Source of the DNA: Lentisphaeraceae bacterium
GTDB taxonomy: Bacteria; Verrucomicrobiota; Kiritimatiellia; RFP12; DVOR01
NCBI GenBank assembly: GCA_004555175.1
Contig: SFJE01000027.1
Coordinates: 1-28,710 of the forward strand
DNA length: 28,710 bases
Reading direction: 5' to 3'
Below the pieces are notes generated by a model. It searched no databases and was not told the DNA's origin. It saw nothing but the letters and a program-made list of their open reading frames with translations. Below, in pieces: positions 6,856-15,041 of the stretch. A program made the translations under genes and the position numbers. Every line of letters starts with the position of its first letter. The stretch's first letter is position 1.

Positions 6856-8070
6856 TTATCCTTCAATAACTTTGCGAGCAATGACATCCAAGTGCATACG
6901 CTCGGGTATTTGATGATGATAAGTTGGCAGAGCGGCTACGGCGGCCTCAATGCCACGGCAGATAGAAGCCTCGTTATTGTCGCAAATCAAGTAGCGGCCA
7001 AAGGGCTTCAAGTAGGTCTTAAAGTAGTCATTGTGTACGCCATCGCCAATATACAGGATGGGTTTGTGGTAGGATGCGTAGTAGAATAGCTTACCTGCTG
7101 GATGTGTTACACCCGAATGGCCGCCGAGGCAGAGTAGAATGTCACACTGTGCCTCTAGTGCCTCGACCTCCGCAACGGGCAACCGACCAGGCTGAACATC
7201 AAGGTTGGGATATTCTTCTGCCTGAATGACTAAATCCGAATCTCCGCGTAAGATAAAGCGTAGGTTTTGGAAATGACGAATCGCAGATAAGAGGGGCGCG
7301 ATATTTCGCACCTTGCGTTGATAAGCCCCGAAAAGACCCAAAGTAATGCGCACATTGTGCGGCACAAAAGCGTCCTGCACGTGTTCAATGTAACCGACAT
7401 CACTCCATGACATCTTCGCTGCATAGTGTGGATGTAATCGACCTTCCATTTCGCAAAGTAGCGGATAGCAAAAAACAATTTTGTCAGCGTAACTTAACAT
7501 ACGGCTTTCCCAGAAACGATGCAACAATCGGCGTTTGGGGATTTGCGTAATATCATTGCATGCCCCAATAGATAACGGATCAGTCCAAAACTGAATAAGT
7601 CGAACGGGGGGGGGTGGCATACTTATTAGAGTGTTTGCATTTTTGGCCGGATGCGTAAGAATTTCGCGTGCGTCTCGACCAAGCCTGCCGGAGAAGATGG
7701 GTGGCACAAAGGAGAGAACCGTCTCAAACCGCTTTCCAGCGAGTAGCTGTCGCAACTTCCGGCGTGCATATGGTCGCCAAAGCCCATCTTTCACAAAGTG
7801 AATGTAAAATGAGTAAAGTAACTTCAAAATTGCAAAACGCGCACAGAAGTACTCAAGCCATCCAGAAGAGGTTGGCAAGATATGTACAGCCCGGAATGCC
7901 GCACCATAGCGTTCTTGAAAGAAGTCAGTTACGTGTTTAGGCCCACAAATGACGGCTTCTGCGTCATATCCGGCTGGTTGTAATCCGCGGAAGAGGGTCC
8001 CGCTCATCATCAGATTAGAGTCTATCTGCCGTGTGGCATAACAAACAAGCACCTTCTTTTTTTCCGCCAT
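6856..8070 (-). CDS. GT-B-like glycosyltransferase
   Basis: A 404-residue protein that looks like a GT-B glycosyltransferase. The N-terminal half begins with a Rossmann-type strand, KKKVLVCYATR, followed by a Ser/Gly-containing turn. The C-terminal half carries a nucleotide-sugar-binding-like segment, DILLCLGGHSG (near 310-320) with HPAGK and KPILYIGDG after it. The exact family and sugar are not recognisable; surface polysaccharide synthesis is the likely role. ATG at 8070 is preferred over TTG at 8076 because AAAGGA stands 6 nt before it. Base composition is more AT-rich than the ribosomal genes, typical of exchanged glycan loci. It is divergent from fusA and precedes the truncated family-2 enzyme on the same strand with a 30-bp gap. 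Confidence 0.7.
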   Translation of the reverse strand: MAEKKKVLVCYATRQIDSNLMMSGTLFRGLQPAGYDAEAVICGPKHVTDFFQERYGAAFRAVHILPTSSGWLEYFCARFAILKLLYSFYIHFVKDGLWRPYARRKLRQLLAGKRFETVLSFVPPIFSGRLGRDAREILTHPAKNANTLISMPPPPVRLIQFWTDPLSIGACNDITQIPKRRLLHRFWESRMLSYADKIVFCYPLLCEMEGRLHPHYAAKMSWSDVGYIEHVQDAFVPHNVRITLGLFGAYQRKVRNIAPLLSAIRHFQNLRFILRGDSDLVIQAEEYPNLDVQPGRLPVAEVEALEAQCDILLCLGGHSGVTHPAGKLFYYASYHKPILYIGDGVHNDYFKTYLKPFGRYLICDNNEASICRGIEAAVAALPTYHHQIPERMHLDVIARKVIEG

Positions 8071-8099
8071 AACCAATCCTTTCTACTAGACAGACTTTT

Positions 8100-8126
8100 A
8101 GTATATCATACTTTGATAATTACCAA
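8100..8126 (-). promoter_or_regulatory. Probable promoter of the glycosyltransferase gene
   Basis: On the minus strand TTGGTA (8126-8121), a 15-nt spacer and TATACT (8105-8100) lie about 30 bp upstream of the ATG at 8070. The spacer is short, so the -35 assignment is less certain than the -10. Confidence 0.45.
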
Positions 8127-8165
8127 TAGCCGCCACCTTGTTTCAGGGTGTCACGCGAAAAGAAG

Positions 8166-8194
8166 TTGACAGGGTGGGGGGAGATGTGTTATCT
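8166..8194 (+). promoter_or_regulatory. Main promoter of the fusA-S10-spc-alpha super-operon
   Basis: A perfect -35 TTGACA (8166-8171), a 17-nt G-rich spacer and a -10 TTATCT (8189-8194) predict a transcript starting near 8201, leaving an 80-nt leader before fusA. The spacing and -35 are optimal, in keeping with a strong housekeeping promoter. Confidence 0.8.
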
Positions 8195-8233
8195 TTCGCG
8201 CACTTTTTTCTTTAGAGGGAAGTAGACTTAACC

Positions 8234-8244
8234 GTTCTTTGACA
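8234..8244 (+). promoter_or_regulatory. boxA-like antitermination element in the fusA leader
   Basis: GTTCTTTGACA in the untranslated leader resembles the boxA element bound by NusB/S10 in rRNA and some ribosomal-protein leaders (core CTTTGA/CTTTAA). No boxB-type hairpin was clearly seen. Function is inferred from similarity only. Confidence 0.4.
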
Positions 8245-8280
8245 TCATTCGGTCCATTTGGAGCGTTGTAAGAGGATAGC

Positions 8281-10350
8281 ATGGCCACAGGCATGGAACA
8301 GATTCGGAACATTGGCATCGTCGCCCATATTGATGCGGGCAAGACGACGACGACCGAACGTATCCTTTTTTACGCTGGGATGACGCATCGTCTTGGGAAT
8401 GTGGACGATGGCAATACGGTGACGGACTGGATGATTCAGGAACGCGAGCGCGGGATTACCATCACTTCCGCCGCGATTACTTGCGCTTGGCGCAACACCC
8501 AAATCAATCTCATCGATACGCCCGGGCACGTGGACTTCACCATCGAGGTGGAGCGCGCGTTGCGTGTGTTGGATGGTGCGGTGGGGGTTTTCTGCGCGGT
8601 GGGCGGAGTGCAGCCGCAGTCGGAGACGGTCTGGCGGCAGGCCAATCGCTACCACGTCTCGCGCATTGCCTTTGTTAATAAGATGGACCGAATGGGGGCG
8701 AACTTCGAGCGCGCGGTGGGCGAGATGCGCGAGAAGTTGGGGGCGAATGCGGTGCCGGTGATGATGCCGGTGGGCGCGGCCGAGAGCTACGCCGGGGAAA
8801 TCGATTTGATCACGCTGAAGTATCGCCACTATCTAGATGCCGAGGGGAAGACCTTTGAGGATGTGGCGGTGCCGGCGGAGTTGGCCGATGCGGCGCAGGC
8901 TGGGCACGAGGCCCTCTTGGAGGCGCTGGCCGAGGTGGATGACACCTTTATGGAGGCCTACTTGGAGGAGCCCGAGCAGCCGGCGGAGGCGGTGAAGGCG
9001 GCGATTCGGCGCGCGGTGATTGCGCAGGCGATGGTGCCGGTCTTCTGCGGCTCGTCGCTGAAGAACAAGGGCGTGCAGGCGCTGCTTGATGGCGTGGTCG
9101 ATTACCTCCCCTCGCCGAATGAGCGCAAGGCGCCGGTGGGCACGCATGTGAAGACCGAGGAGCCGACCGAGATTGAGATGAGCGCGAGCGCGCCGCTCTC
9201 GGCGTTGGTCTTCAAGATTGCCACCGATTCTTATGTGGGGCGGCTCTTCTTCGTGCGCGTCTATGGCGGGGCGTTAAAGCGTGGGCAGCAAGTTTACAAT
9301 CCGCGTACGAAGAAGCGCGAGCGGGTGATGAAGCTCCTACGCGTGAAGTCTGACGAAGAGGAAGAGCTCGAGACGCTGGAAGCTGGCGACATCGGTGCGG
9401 TGGTCGGGCTGAAAGAGGTGACGACGGGCGACACGCTCTGCGTGGAGAACAAGCCTGTGGCCCTGATGGGCATCACGGCCCCCGAGCCGGTGATGTTTAT
9501 GGCCATCGAGCCCAAGAGCACGGCCGAGAAGGATAAGCTCGCCGGCGCGCTGGGCCAGCTGGCCGCCGAGGACCCCACCTGCCAGGTGCGCGTGGATGGG
9601 GAGACCGGGCAACAGATTTTGTGCGGGATGGGCGAGCTCCACTTGGAGATCCTCGTCGACCGCTTGAAACGTGAGTTCAATGTAATGGCGAATACGGGCA
9701 AGCCGATGGTCTCCTACTACGAGACCGTTTCGATGACGGCCCGCCACACGTATACGTTCGATCGCGAGATCGCAGGCAAGCGGCATTGCGCCACCTTGAC
9801 CATTGAGGTCTCGCCCCTCGAGCGGGGGAAGGGGCGGCAGGCCCTCGTTGCAAAAAGTGCAATGAAGGGCTTGCCTAAGCCGGAATATTCTGCTATTATT
9901 ACGAACGCTTTATTTGACGCAATAGCGACTGGCGTGCTCGCACGCTATCCGATGACGGATGTCAGGGCAGAGGTCGTCGATTGCGCCATAATGGACGAAG
10001 AGACGGCTTCAGACGTGGCTTTTCGGAGCGCGGCCGTCATCGGCTTCCGCGAGGCGGCTTTGGCCGCGCAACCGGAGTTTCTGGAGCCTATCATGTCCCT
10101 CGACATCGTGACGCCGCCGGAGTACGTCGGCGACATCATGGGGGACATCAACGGCCGCCGCGGGCAAGTGCGCGACATGGAAATGAAGGGTGACCTTCAG
10201 GAAGTGCGTGCGCAGGTGCCTCTGGCGGAACTGTTCGGGTACGCCACGGCGATCCGTTCGCTCTCGCGCGGACGAGCCGGCTACACGATGGAAACCGGCG
10301 CGTTCGCGGTGGTGCCTCGGGCAGTTAAAGAAGAACTACTCAACAGGTAA
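8281..10350 (+). CDS. fusA: Elongation factor G family GTPase (divergent domain IV)
   Basis: A 689-residue translational GTPase. The G domain is complete: AHIDAGKT (15-22), RGITI (58-62), DTPGH (79-83) and NKMD (133-136). Domain III has GMGELHLEI, and domain V has FGYATAIRSLSRGRAGYTME. EF-G moves tRNA and mRNA through the ribosome, or with RRF recycles it. Domain IV is unusual. It lacks the usual SGGRGQYG stretch, reading DREIAGKRHCATLTIEV instead. The tip that normally reads GSYHDVDSS in E. coli is DCAIMDEETASD (from residue 567) with no histidine. Domain II/III linkage reads RVKSDEEEEL where MHAN is usual. Codons are less biased than in the ribosomal genes. It may be an EF-G subtype like the spirochaete/planctomycete type or a paralogue. 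AGAGGA lies 5 nt before the ATG; rpsJ follows after 7 bp. Confidence 0.92.
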   Translation: MATGMEQIRNIGIVAHIDAGKTTTTERILFYAGMTHRLGNVDDGNTVTDWMIQERERGITITSAAITCAWRNTQINLIDTPGHVDFTIEVERALRVLDGAVGVFCAVGGVQPQSETVWRQANRYHVSRIAFVNKMDRMGANFERAVGEMREKLGANAVPVMMPVGAAESYAGEIDLITLKYRHYLDAEGKTFEDVAVPAELADAAQAGHEALLEALAEVDDTFMEAYLEEPEQPAEAVKAAIRRAVIAQAMVPVFCGSSLKNKGVQALLDGVVDYLPSPNERKAPVGTHVKTEEPTEIEMSASAPLSALVFKIATDSYVGRLFFVRVYGGALKRGQQVYNPRTKKRERVMKLLRVKSDEEEELETLEAGDIGAVVGLKEVTTGDTLCVENKPVALMGITAPEPVMFMAIEPKSTAEKDKLAGALGQLAAEDPTCQVRVDGETGQQILCGMGELHLEILVDRLKREFNVMANTGKPMVSYYETVSMTARHTYTFDREIAGKRHCATLTIEVSPLERGKGRQALVAKSAMKGLPKPEYSAIITNALFDAIATGVLARYPMTDVRAEVVDCAIMDEETASDVAFRSAAVIGFREAALAAQPEFLEPIMSLDIVTPPEYVGDIMGDINGRRGQVRDMEMKGDLQEVRAQVPLAELFGYATAIRSLSRGRAGYTMETGAFAVVPRAVKEELLNR

Positions 10351-10357
10351 TGTGAGA

Positions 10358-10666
10358 ATGCAAAGTCAGCGCATACGCATTCGCTTGCAGGCGTACGACC
10401 ACAAGGTGCTCGACCAGGCCGTGGGTGCCATCCTTGACACGGCGCGCAGCACCGGGGCCCAGATTGTTGGCCCGATTCCGCTCCCGACGCGCATTGAGCG
10501 TTTCACCGTGAACCGCTCTCCGCACGGGGACAAGAAGTCCATGGATCAGTTCGAGATGCGCACGCACAAGCGGTTGCTGGATATCGTGAGCCCGACGGCC
10601 AAGACGGTCGACGAGCTCAAGAAGTTGAATCTGCCCGCCGGCGTGGACATCACCATTCGCATCTAA
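10358..10666 (+). CDS. rpsJ: 30S ribosomal protein S10
   Basis: A 102-residue S10 (family about 100-105), starting MQSQRIRIRLQAYDH and containing VGPIPLPTRIERFTVNRSPH, the hallmark loop that contacts NusB during antitermination and the 3' domain of 16S rRNA. The frame is open further upstream inside fusA, but the ATG at 10358, 7 bp after the fusA stop, gives the family N-terminus. Its Shine-Dalgarno is weak (CAGG overlapping the end of fusA), so translation is probably coupled to fusA. S10 is also NusE, which fits the boxA-like site in the leader. Confidence 0.97.
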   Translation: MQSQRIRIRLQAYDHKVLDQAVGAILDTARSTGAQIVGPIPLPTRIERFTVNRSPHGDKKSMDQFEMRTHKRLLDIVSPTAKTVDELKKLNLPAGVDITIRI

Positions 10667-10678
10667 GGAGGATGACCC

Positions 10679-11314
10679 ATGCAAGGCTTGATTGGCAAGA
10701 AGATTGGGATGACCCAGATTTGGGACGAGAACGGCGTCGCGGTGCCCGTGACGGTCGTGGAAGTCGGTCCCTGCCCGGTCGTTCAAGTGAAGACGGTCGA
10801 GAAGGACGGCTATGTGGCCGCCCAGCTCGGGTTTGAGGCCCAGAAGGCGCAGCGCCTGAGCAAGGCCGAGCGCACCCGCTTCGAGAAGGCGGGCGTGGAG
10901 GCCACCAAGGTCCTCTCCGAGTTCGCTCCGGATAGCGCCGATGAGGTGAAGCCCGGCGACACGGTGACCGCTTCGATTTTCGAAGGCGTTGGTTATGTGG
11001 ATGTGCAGGCGACGACCAAGGGCCGCGGTTTCGCGGGTGTGGTTCGCCGCTTCAAGTTCGCCGGCGGCCCCCACGGCCACGGTGGCCACTCCAAGCGCCG
11101 CCCCGGCGGTATCGCCGCCCGTGACCTCCCCGGTTGGGTTGAGAAGGGCAAGAAGATGCCCGGGCACATGGGCTGCGTGGTCCGCACCACCCAGAATATC
11201 CGCGTGGCCAAGGTCCTCGCTGCGGAGAACCTCATTCTCCTGCACGGCGCGGTTCCCGGCCCCAACGGTGGCATCGTCCGCGTGACGAAGGCTCTCAAGA
11301 AGGCTTCCAAGTAA
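10679..11314 (+). CDS. rplC: 50S ribosomal protein L3
   Basis: A 211-residue L3, an early assembly protein of the large subunit whose long loop reaches the peptidyl-transferase centre. It opens MQGLIGKKIGMTQIWDENG and has the conserved KGRGFAGVVRR and GPHGHGGHSKRRPGG segments, then KGKKMPGHMG. Where E. coli has the methylated glutamine (GQNQTPG) this protein has AARDLPG, so that PrmB-type modification site is absent, as in many bacteria. AAGGAGG precedes the ATG at ideal distance. Its stop overlaps the rplD start by one base. Confidence 0.97.
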   Translation: MQGLIGKKIGMTQIWDENGVAVPVTVVEVGPCPVVQVKTVEKDGYVAAQLGFEAQKAQRLSKAERTRFEKAGVEATKVLSEFAPDSADEVKPGDTVTASIFEGVGYVDVQATTKGRGFAGVVRRFKFAGGPHGHGGHSKRRPGGIAARDLPGWVEKGKKMPGHMGCVVRTTQNIRVAKVLAAENLILLHGAVPGPNGGIVRVTKALKKASK

Positions 11315-11979
11315 TGAGCACGATCAAAGTTTACGACAAGACCGGCGCTGTGACGGGCGAAAAGACCGTCGATGAAGCGCAGCTCGTCCTGGATCGCGGC
11401 CAGCAGGCCGTGAAGGACACGGTTGTGGCCATCCTGAACGGCTATCGCGCCGGCACGGCCTCCACCAAGAACAAGTCCGAAGTCTCCGGCACCGGCAAGA
11501 AGCCGTGGAAGCAGAAGGGCACTGGCCGCGCTTCCTTCGGTTCGTCGCGCAACCCTGTGTGGCGTGGCGGCGGTGTGGCCTTCGGCCCCGTCCCGCGCGA
11601 TTACTCGCAGAAGGTGAACAAGAAGGTTGCGGCCTTGGCGTTCGCCCGTGCGCTGAGCGACAAGATCGCCGCCGGCGAACTCTGCGTGATCGACTCGCTG
11701 AACTTCGAGGCGCCGAAGACCAAGACGGCTGCCGAGATGTTCAAGGCGATGGGCATGACGCGCTCCTGCCTGGTGATCGTTGATGACGATGCCCTGGCTG
11801 GGGACGCCAACGACAACTTCTTCCTCTCGGTGAGCAACCTGCCCGAAGTGGGCGTGGCCGCCGCCGGTGAGACGGATGTCTACATGCTCTGCCGCTTCAA
11901 GAACATTGTGGTCACGGCGAAGGCCTACGAGGCGCTCGAAGCGCGTCTGGCCCGTGTGACCGGAAAGGCGGACAAGTAA
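11314..11979 (+). CDS. rplD: 50S ribosomal protein L4
   Basis: A 221-residue L4, lining the peptide exit tunnel. The extended loop is recognisable by GTGKKPWKQKGTGRAS (near residues 60-75) and WRGGGVAFGP. In enterobacteria L4 represses its own operon through the S10 leader; no such structured leader is evident here because fusA precedes rpsJ directly. Start and stop overlap the neighbouring genes by single bases (TAATG), pointing to tight translational coupling with rplC and rplW. Confidence 0.97.
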   Translation: MSTIKVYDKTGAVTGEKTVDEAQLVLDRGQQAVKDTVVAILNGYRAGTASTKNKSEVSGTGKKPWKQKGTGRASFGSSRNPVWRGGGVAFGPVPRDYSQKVNKKVAALAFARALSDKIAAGELCVIDSLNFEAPKTKTAAEMFKAMGMTRSCLVIVDDDALAGDANDNFFLSVSNLPEVGVAAAGETDVYMLCRFKNIVVTAKAYEALEARLARVTGKADK

Positions 11980-12251
11980 TGAAGACCATCATCCGCAAAG
12001 TCTCTGTGACCGAAAAGGGCACCCTGATCGGCGCAAAGAGCCAGTACATGCTTGAAGTCGCCCCGGAGGCGACCAAGCCCGAGATCCGCGCGGCTGTTGA
12101 AGCGCAGTTCGGCGTGCACGTTGAGAGCGTGAACACCTCGAACTACCGCAGCCGCACCGTCCCCACGCGCACCCGCCGCACCACGGCCACCCAGGCTTGG
12201 AAGCGCGCGATTGTGACGCTGCGTGACGGCGAGCGTATCGAAATCGTCTAA
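11979..12251 (+). CDS. rplW: 50S ribosomal protein L23
   Basis: A 90-residue L23, located at the exit-tunnel rim where trigger factor and SRP dock. Visible family features are KVSVTEKGTLIGAKSQYMLEV near the N-terminus (quoted in part), the EIRAAVEAQFGVHVESVNT helix-strand, and the basic RTVPTRTRRTT loop. Short even for a bacterial L23 (usually 90-100) but complete. Overlaps rplD by one base; rplB follows after 22 bp. Confidence 0.96.
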   Translation: MKTIIRKVSVTEKGTLIGAKSQYMLEVAPEATKPEIRAAVEAQFGVHVESVNTSNYRSRTVPTRTRRTTATQAWKRAIVTLRDGERIEIV

Positions 12252-12273
12252 ACTGCCAAAGGACACCCTATCT

Positions 12274-13098
12274 ATGGCACTGAAAAACTACAAACCTCGC
12301 AGCCCGGGCATGCGCTTCCGCGTTTCCCAGGTGCGCACCCACCTCTCGAAGGAGAAGCCGGTTGCCCACCTGACGATCGCGAAGAACAGCGCGGCCGGCC
12401 GCAATAACCAGGGCCGTATCACCGTCCGCCATCGTGGCGGTGGTGTGCGTCGCCGCTTCCGCGTGGTGGATTTCCTCCGTGACAAGCACGGGATTCCCGC
12501 GAAGGTCGCCGCCCTCTGCTACGATCCGAACCGTACCGCTAACCTCGCGCTCCTGAACTACGCTGACGGCGAGAAGCGCTACATCCTCGCGCCTGAGGGC
12601 CTCAAGGTCGGCATGACCGTGGTTTCTGGCCCCAACGCCGAGCCGACGGTGGGCAACGCCCTCCCGCTCGAGAAGATTCCGCTGGGCATGGCCCTGCACA
12701 ACGTCGAGCTCGTCCCCGGCAAGGGCGCTCAGATGGTCCGCTCCGCCGGCACCAGCTGCACGCTGATGGCCCGTGACAACGGCTTGGCCACCCTGCGCCT
12801 GCCTTCGGGCGAAGTGCGCATGGTCTCCTGCGCTTGCATGGCGACGATTGGCGCTGTGGGCGAAGGCGACTGGGCGGGCGTCAAGTTCGGTAAGGCCGGC
12901 CGCAAACGCCTGCTCGGCATCCGTCCGACGGTTCGCGGTGTGGCGATGAACCCGGTTGACCACCCGATGGGTGGTGGTGAAGGCCGCACCTCTGGTGGCA
13001 GCCATCCCCGCAGCCCGTGGGGCAAGCTGGCCAAGGGTGGCAAGACCCGCAACCGCCGTAAGAATAGCAATCGCTTTATCGTCAAGCGGAGAAAGTAA
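12274..13098 (+). CDS. rplB: 50S ribosomal protein L2
   Basis: A 274-residue L2, needed for subunit joining and peptidyl-transferase integrity. It starts MALKNYKPRSPGMRF and has the SH3-like and OB-like core (YDPNRTANLALLNYADGEKRY) and the C-terminal VRGVAMNPVDHPMGGGEGR. The first histidine of the usual DHPHGGG is kept, while the second is Met, a variant I associate with Bacteroidota-like and related lineages. The frame extends upstream into rplW, but the ATG at 12274 with AAAGGA 10 nt before it matches the family start. Confidence 0.97.
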   Translation: MALKNYKPRSPGMRFRVSQVRTHLSKEKPVAHLTIAKNSAAGRNNQGRITVRHRGGGVRRRFRVVDFLRDKHGIPAKVAALCYDPNRTANLALLNYADGEKRYILAPEGLKVGMTVVSGPNAEPTVGNALPLEKIPLGMALHNVELVPGKGAQMVRSAGTSCTLMARDNGLATLRLPSGEVRMVSCACMATIGAVGEGDWAGVKFGKAGRKRLLGIRPTVRGVAMNPVDHPMGGGEGRTSGGSHPRSPWGKLAKGGKTRNRRKNSNRFIVKRRK

Positions 13099-13104
13099 TC
13101 CACT

Positions 13105-13383
13105 ATGGCTCGTTCGATTAAGAAAGGCCCTTACGTTGAAGCTTCCCTCCTGAAGAAGGTGGAGAAGATGAACGCTTCGGGCAAGAAACTGCCGATCAAG
13201 ACCTGGTCGCGCCGCTCGATGGTGCTCCCTGAGTTCGTTGGGCACACCTTTGCCATCCACAACGGCAAGCAGCACATGCCGGTGTTCATCACCGAGAATA
13301 TGGTCGGGCATCGCTTGGGCGAGTTCGCTCACACCCGCACCTTCAAGGCTCACGGTGGTCTCACCGAAAAGGCCGGGCGCTAA
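13105..13383 (+). CDS. rpsS: 30S ribosomal protein S19
   Basis: A 92-residue S19 in the head of the small subunit, partner of S13. Family landmarks are MARSIKKGPYVE at the start, IKTWSRRSMVLPEFVGHTF in the middle and GHRLGEFAHTRTFKAH near the end. Only 6 bp separate it from rplB, and no strong Shine-Dalgarno is visible apart from the GGAGAAAG just inside the end of rplB, so coupling is likely. Confidence 0.97.
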   Translation: MARSIKKGPYVEASLLKKVEKMNASGKKLPIKTWSRRSMVLPEFVGHTFAIHNGKQHMPVFITENMVGHRLGEFAHTRTFKAHGGLTEKAGR

Positions 13384-13399
13384 TTAAGGAGGAACAGAC

Positions 13400-13732
13400 A
13401 TGGAAGTGAAAGCCATTGCCCGCAACCTCCGCATCTCCGTGCGTAAGGCTCGCCCGCTCGCTCGCCGCGTTCAGGGCCAGACCCTTGCCAATGCGTTGGC
13501 CATTGTCGACTTCAGCCCGCTGAAGGCCGCCAAGTTCCTCGCCAAGACGCTGCGCTCTGCCGCCGCGAATGCGAAGAACAACTACAACCTCGACCCCGAG
13601 ACGCTGACGGTCAAGAAGGCCGTCTTTGACGAGGGCACCCGCATGAAGCGCTATTGGTGCGGAGCCCGCGGCAGCGCCAAGCCGATCCAGAAGAAGCTCA
13701 GCCACGCCACCGTGGTGCTGACGAACGAATAA
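13400..13732 (+). CDS. rplV: 50S ribosomal protein L22
   Basis: A 110-residue L22; its beta-hairpin lines the exit tunnel. Recognised by VKAIARNLRISVRKARPLA at the start, the ALAIVDFSPLKAAKFLAKTL helix region (given in part) and the basic hairpin KRYWCGARGSAKPIQKK, ending in the strand HATVVLTNE. AAGGAGG stands before the ATG. Confidence 0.97.
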   Translation: MEVKAIARNLRISVRKARPLARRVQGQTLANALAIVDFSPLKAAKFLAKTLRSAAANAKNNYNLDPETLTVKKAVFDEGTRMKRYWCGARGSAKPIQKKLSHATVVLTNE

Positions 13733-13744
13733 AAGGAGCCTACC

Positions 13745-14434
13745 TTGGGACAGAAAGTTAACCCTATCGGCTTCCGCATTGCCCTGAACAAGCAGTGGCA
13801 GTCGCGTTGGTTCGCTAAGAAGCAGGACTTCGGCCTGAACCTCGCCGAGGATGTCAAGATTCGCGAAACCGTTCGCAAGGCGATTGAAGGCGCCGCCATC
13901 TCCAAGATCGGCATCGAGCGCTTCGCCAACCGCGTCCGCGTGAGCATCTTCTCCGCCCGCCCCGGCGTCATCGTCGGTCGCAAGGGCCAGGACCTCGACA
14001 AGCTCAAAACCAAGCTTGTCAAGAGCACCGGCAAGGAGATCTACCTGGACGTCCAGGAAGTTCGCACCCCCGATGCCGATGCGCAGCTGGTGGCCGAGAG
14101 CATCGCCCAGCAGATCGAGCACCGCACCACCGTCAAGCGCGCCATCAAGCGTGCTGAGAAGACGGCGATGGAGCTCGGCGTGGACGGCATCAAGATCCGC
14201 TGCGCCGGCCGTATCAACGGGGCCGAGATCTCCCGCGTGGAGTGGAGCAAGAAGGGCAAGGTGCCCCTGCACACGCTGCGCGCCAACATTGACTATGGCT
14301 TTGTGGAAGCCAACACCACCGCCGGCAAGATCGGCGTGAAGGTGTGGATCTGCAAGCGCGACGATTTCCAGCCTGCCCGCCAGCAGCGTGGCGGTGATCG
14401 CGGAAGGAGGAATGCTTATGCCTCTCATGCCTAA
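13745..14434 (+). CDS. rpsC: 30S ribosomal protein S3 (TTG start)
   Basis: A 229-residue S3, part of the mRNA entry tunnel and its helicase activity. It begins GQKVNPIGFRI right after a TTG start at 13745, preceded by AAAAGGAG; the conserved N-terminus leaves no ATG alternative. The KH domain has GVIVGRKGQDLDKL, and the C-terminal domain has the IKIRCAGRINGAEISR segment (quoted in part) and TIGVKVWI-like strand GKIGVKVWIC. The last 17 bp overlap rplP. Confidence 0.97.
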   Translation: MGQKVNPIGFRIALNKQWQSRWFAKKQDFGLNLAEDVKIRETVRKAIEGAAISKIGIERFANRVRVSIFSARPGVIVGRKGQDLDKLKTKLVKSTGKEIYLDVQEVRTPDADAQLVAESIAQQIEHRTTVKRAIKRAEKTAMELGVDGIKIRCAGRINGAEISRVEWSKKGKVPLHTLRANIDYGFVEANTTAGKIGVKVWICKRDDFQPARQQRGGDRGRRNAYASHA

Positions 14435-14825
14435 ACGCGTGAAGCATCGTAAGGTCTCGAAGGGCTCCCGTAAGGGCTTCGCGACCAATGGCGACAAGCT
14501 CGCTTACGGCGAGTTCGGTATCAAGGCGCTCGGCCGTGGCTGGGTGACCAACACCCAGATCGAAGCCTGCCGCGTGGCCATCAACCGCCACATGAAGCGC
14601 AAGGGCAAGCTTTGGGTGCGTATCTTCCCCGACAAGCCCGTGACCAAGAAGCCGATCGAAGTGCGTATGGGTTCGGGTAAGGGCAACCCCGAGTTCTGGG
14701 TGGCCGTCGTGCTCCCGGGCAAGGTGCTCTTCGAAGTGGGCGGCATCCCCGAGTCGTTGGCTCGCGAGTGCCTGCGCCTGGCCGACACCAAGCTCGGCAT
14801 CCGCACTCAGCTCGTCACCCGCTAA
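14418..14825 (+). CDS. rplP: 50S ribosomal protein L16
   Basis: A 135-residue L16, an A-site tRNA contact of the large subunit. It opens MPLMPKRVKHRKVSKG and holds the family signature RIFPDKPVTKKPIEVRMGSG, including the arginine hydroxylated by RoxA-type oxygenases in some bacteria. The start at 14418 was chosen over ATG codons at 14388, 14412 and 14427 because GGAAGGAGG (14402-14410) is 7 nt upstream and the family sequence begins there. Overlaps the 3' end of rpsC. Confidence 0.96.
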   Translation: MPLMPKRVKHRKVSKGSRKGFATNGDKLAYGEFGIKALGRGWVTNTQIEACRVAINRHMKRKGKLWVRIFPDKPVTKKPIEVRMGSGKGNPEFWVAVVLPGKVLFEVGGIPESLARECLRLADTKLGIRTQLVTR

Positions 14826-14840
14826 TCCGGAGAAGACGCC

Positions 14841-15041
14841 ATGAAGATTGCTGAAATCAAGAACCTCAGCGCCGAGGAAATCGCCGCTCAGATCCGTGAG
14901 AAGGAGACTGAGCTCCGCTCCCTGCGCCTGAAGCACAATTCTACCGCCCAGGGCGTTGAAAACCCTGGCACCATCGCCAAGCTCCGCAAGGCTATTGCCC
15001 AGCTCAAGACGGTGGCTAACCAGAAGAAGGTGAACCAATGA
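14841..15041 (+). CDS. rpmC: 50S ribosomal protein L29
   Basis: A 66-residue helical L29 near the tunnel exit, beside L23. The two-helix pattern is clear: IKNLSAEEIAAQIREKETEL, then GTIAKLRKAIAQLKTV. CGGAG precedes the ATG. It overlaps rpsQ by 4 bp (ATGA). Confidence 0.95.
   Translation: MKIAEIKNLSAEEIAAQIREKETELRSLRLKHNSTAQGVENPGTIAKLRKAIAQLKTVANQKKVNQ

Noticed and set aside
11100..11165. Loss of the L3 glutamine methylation site as a novelty
   Set aside because: Other bacteria outside the proteobacteria also lack this glutamine, so it is ordinary variation.
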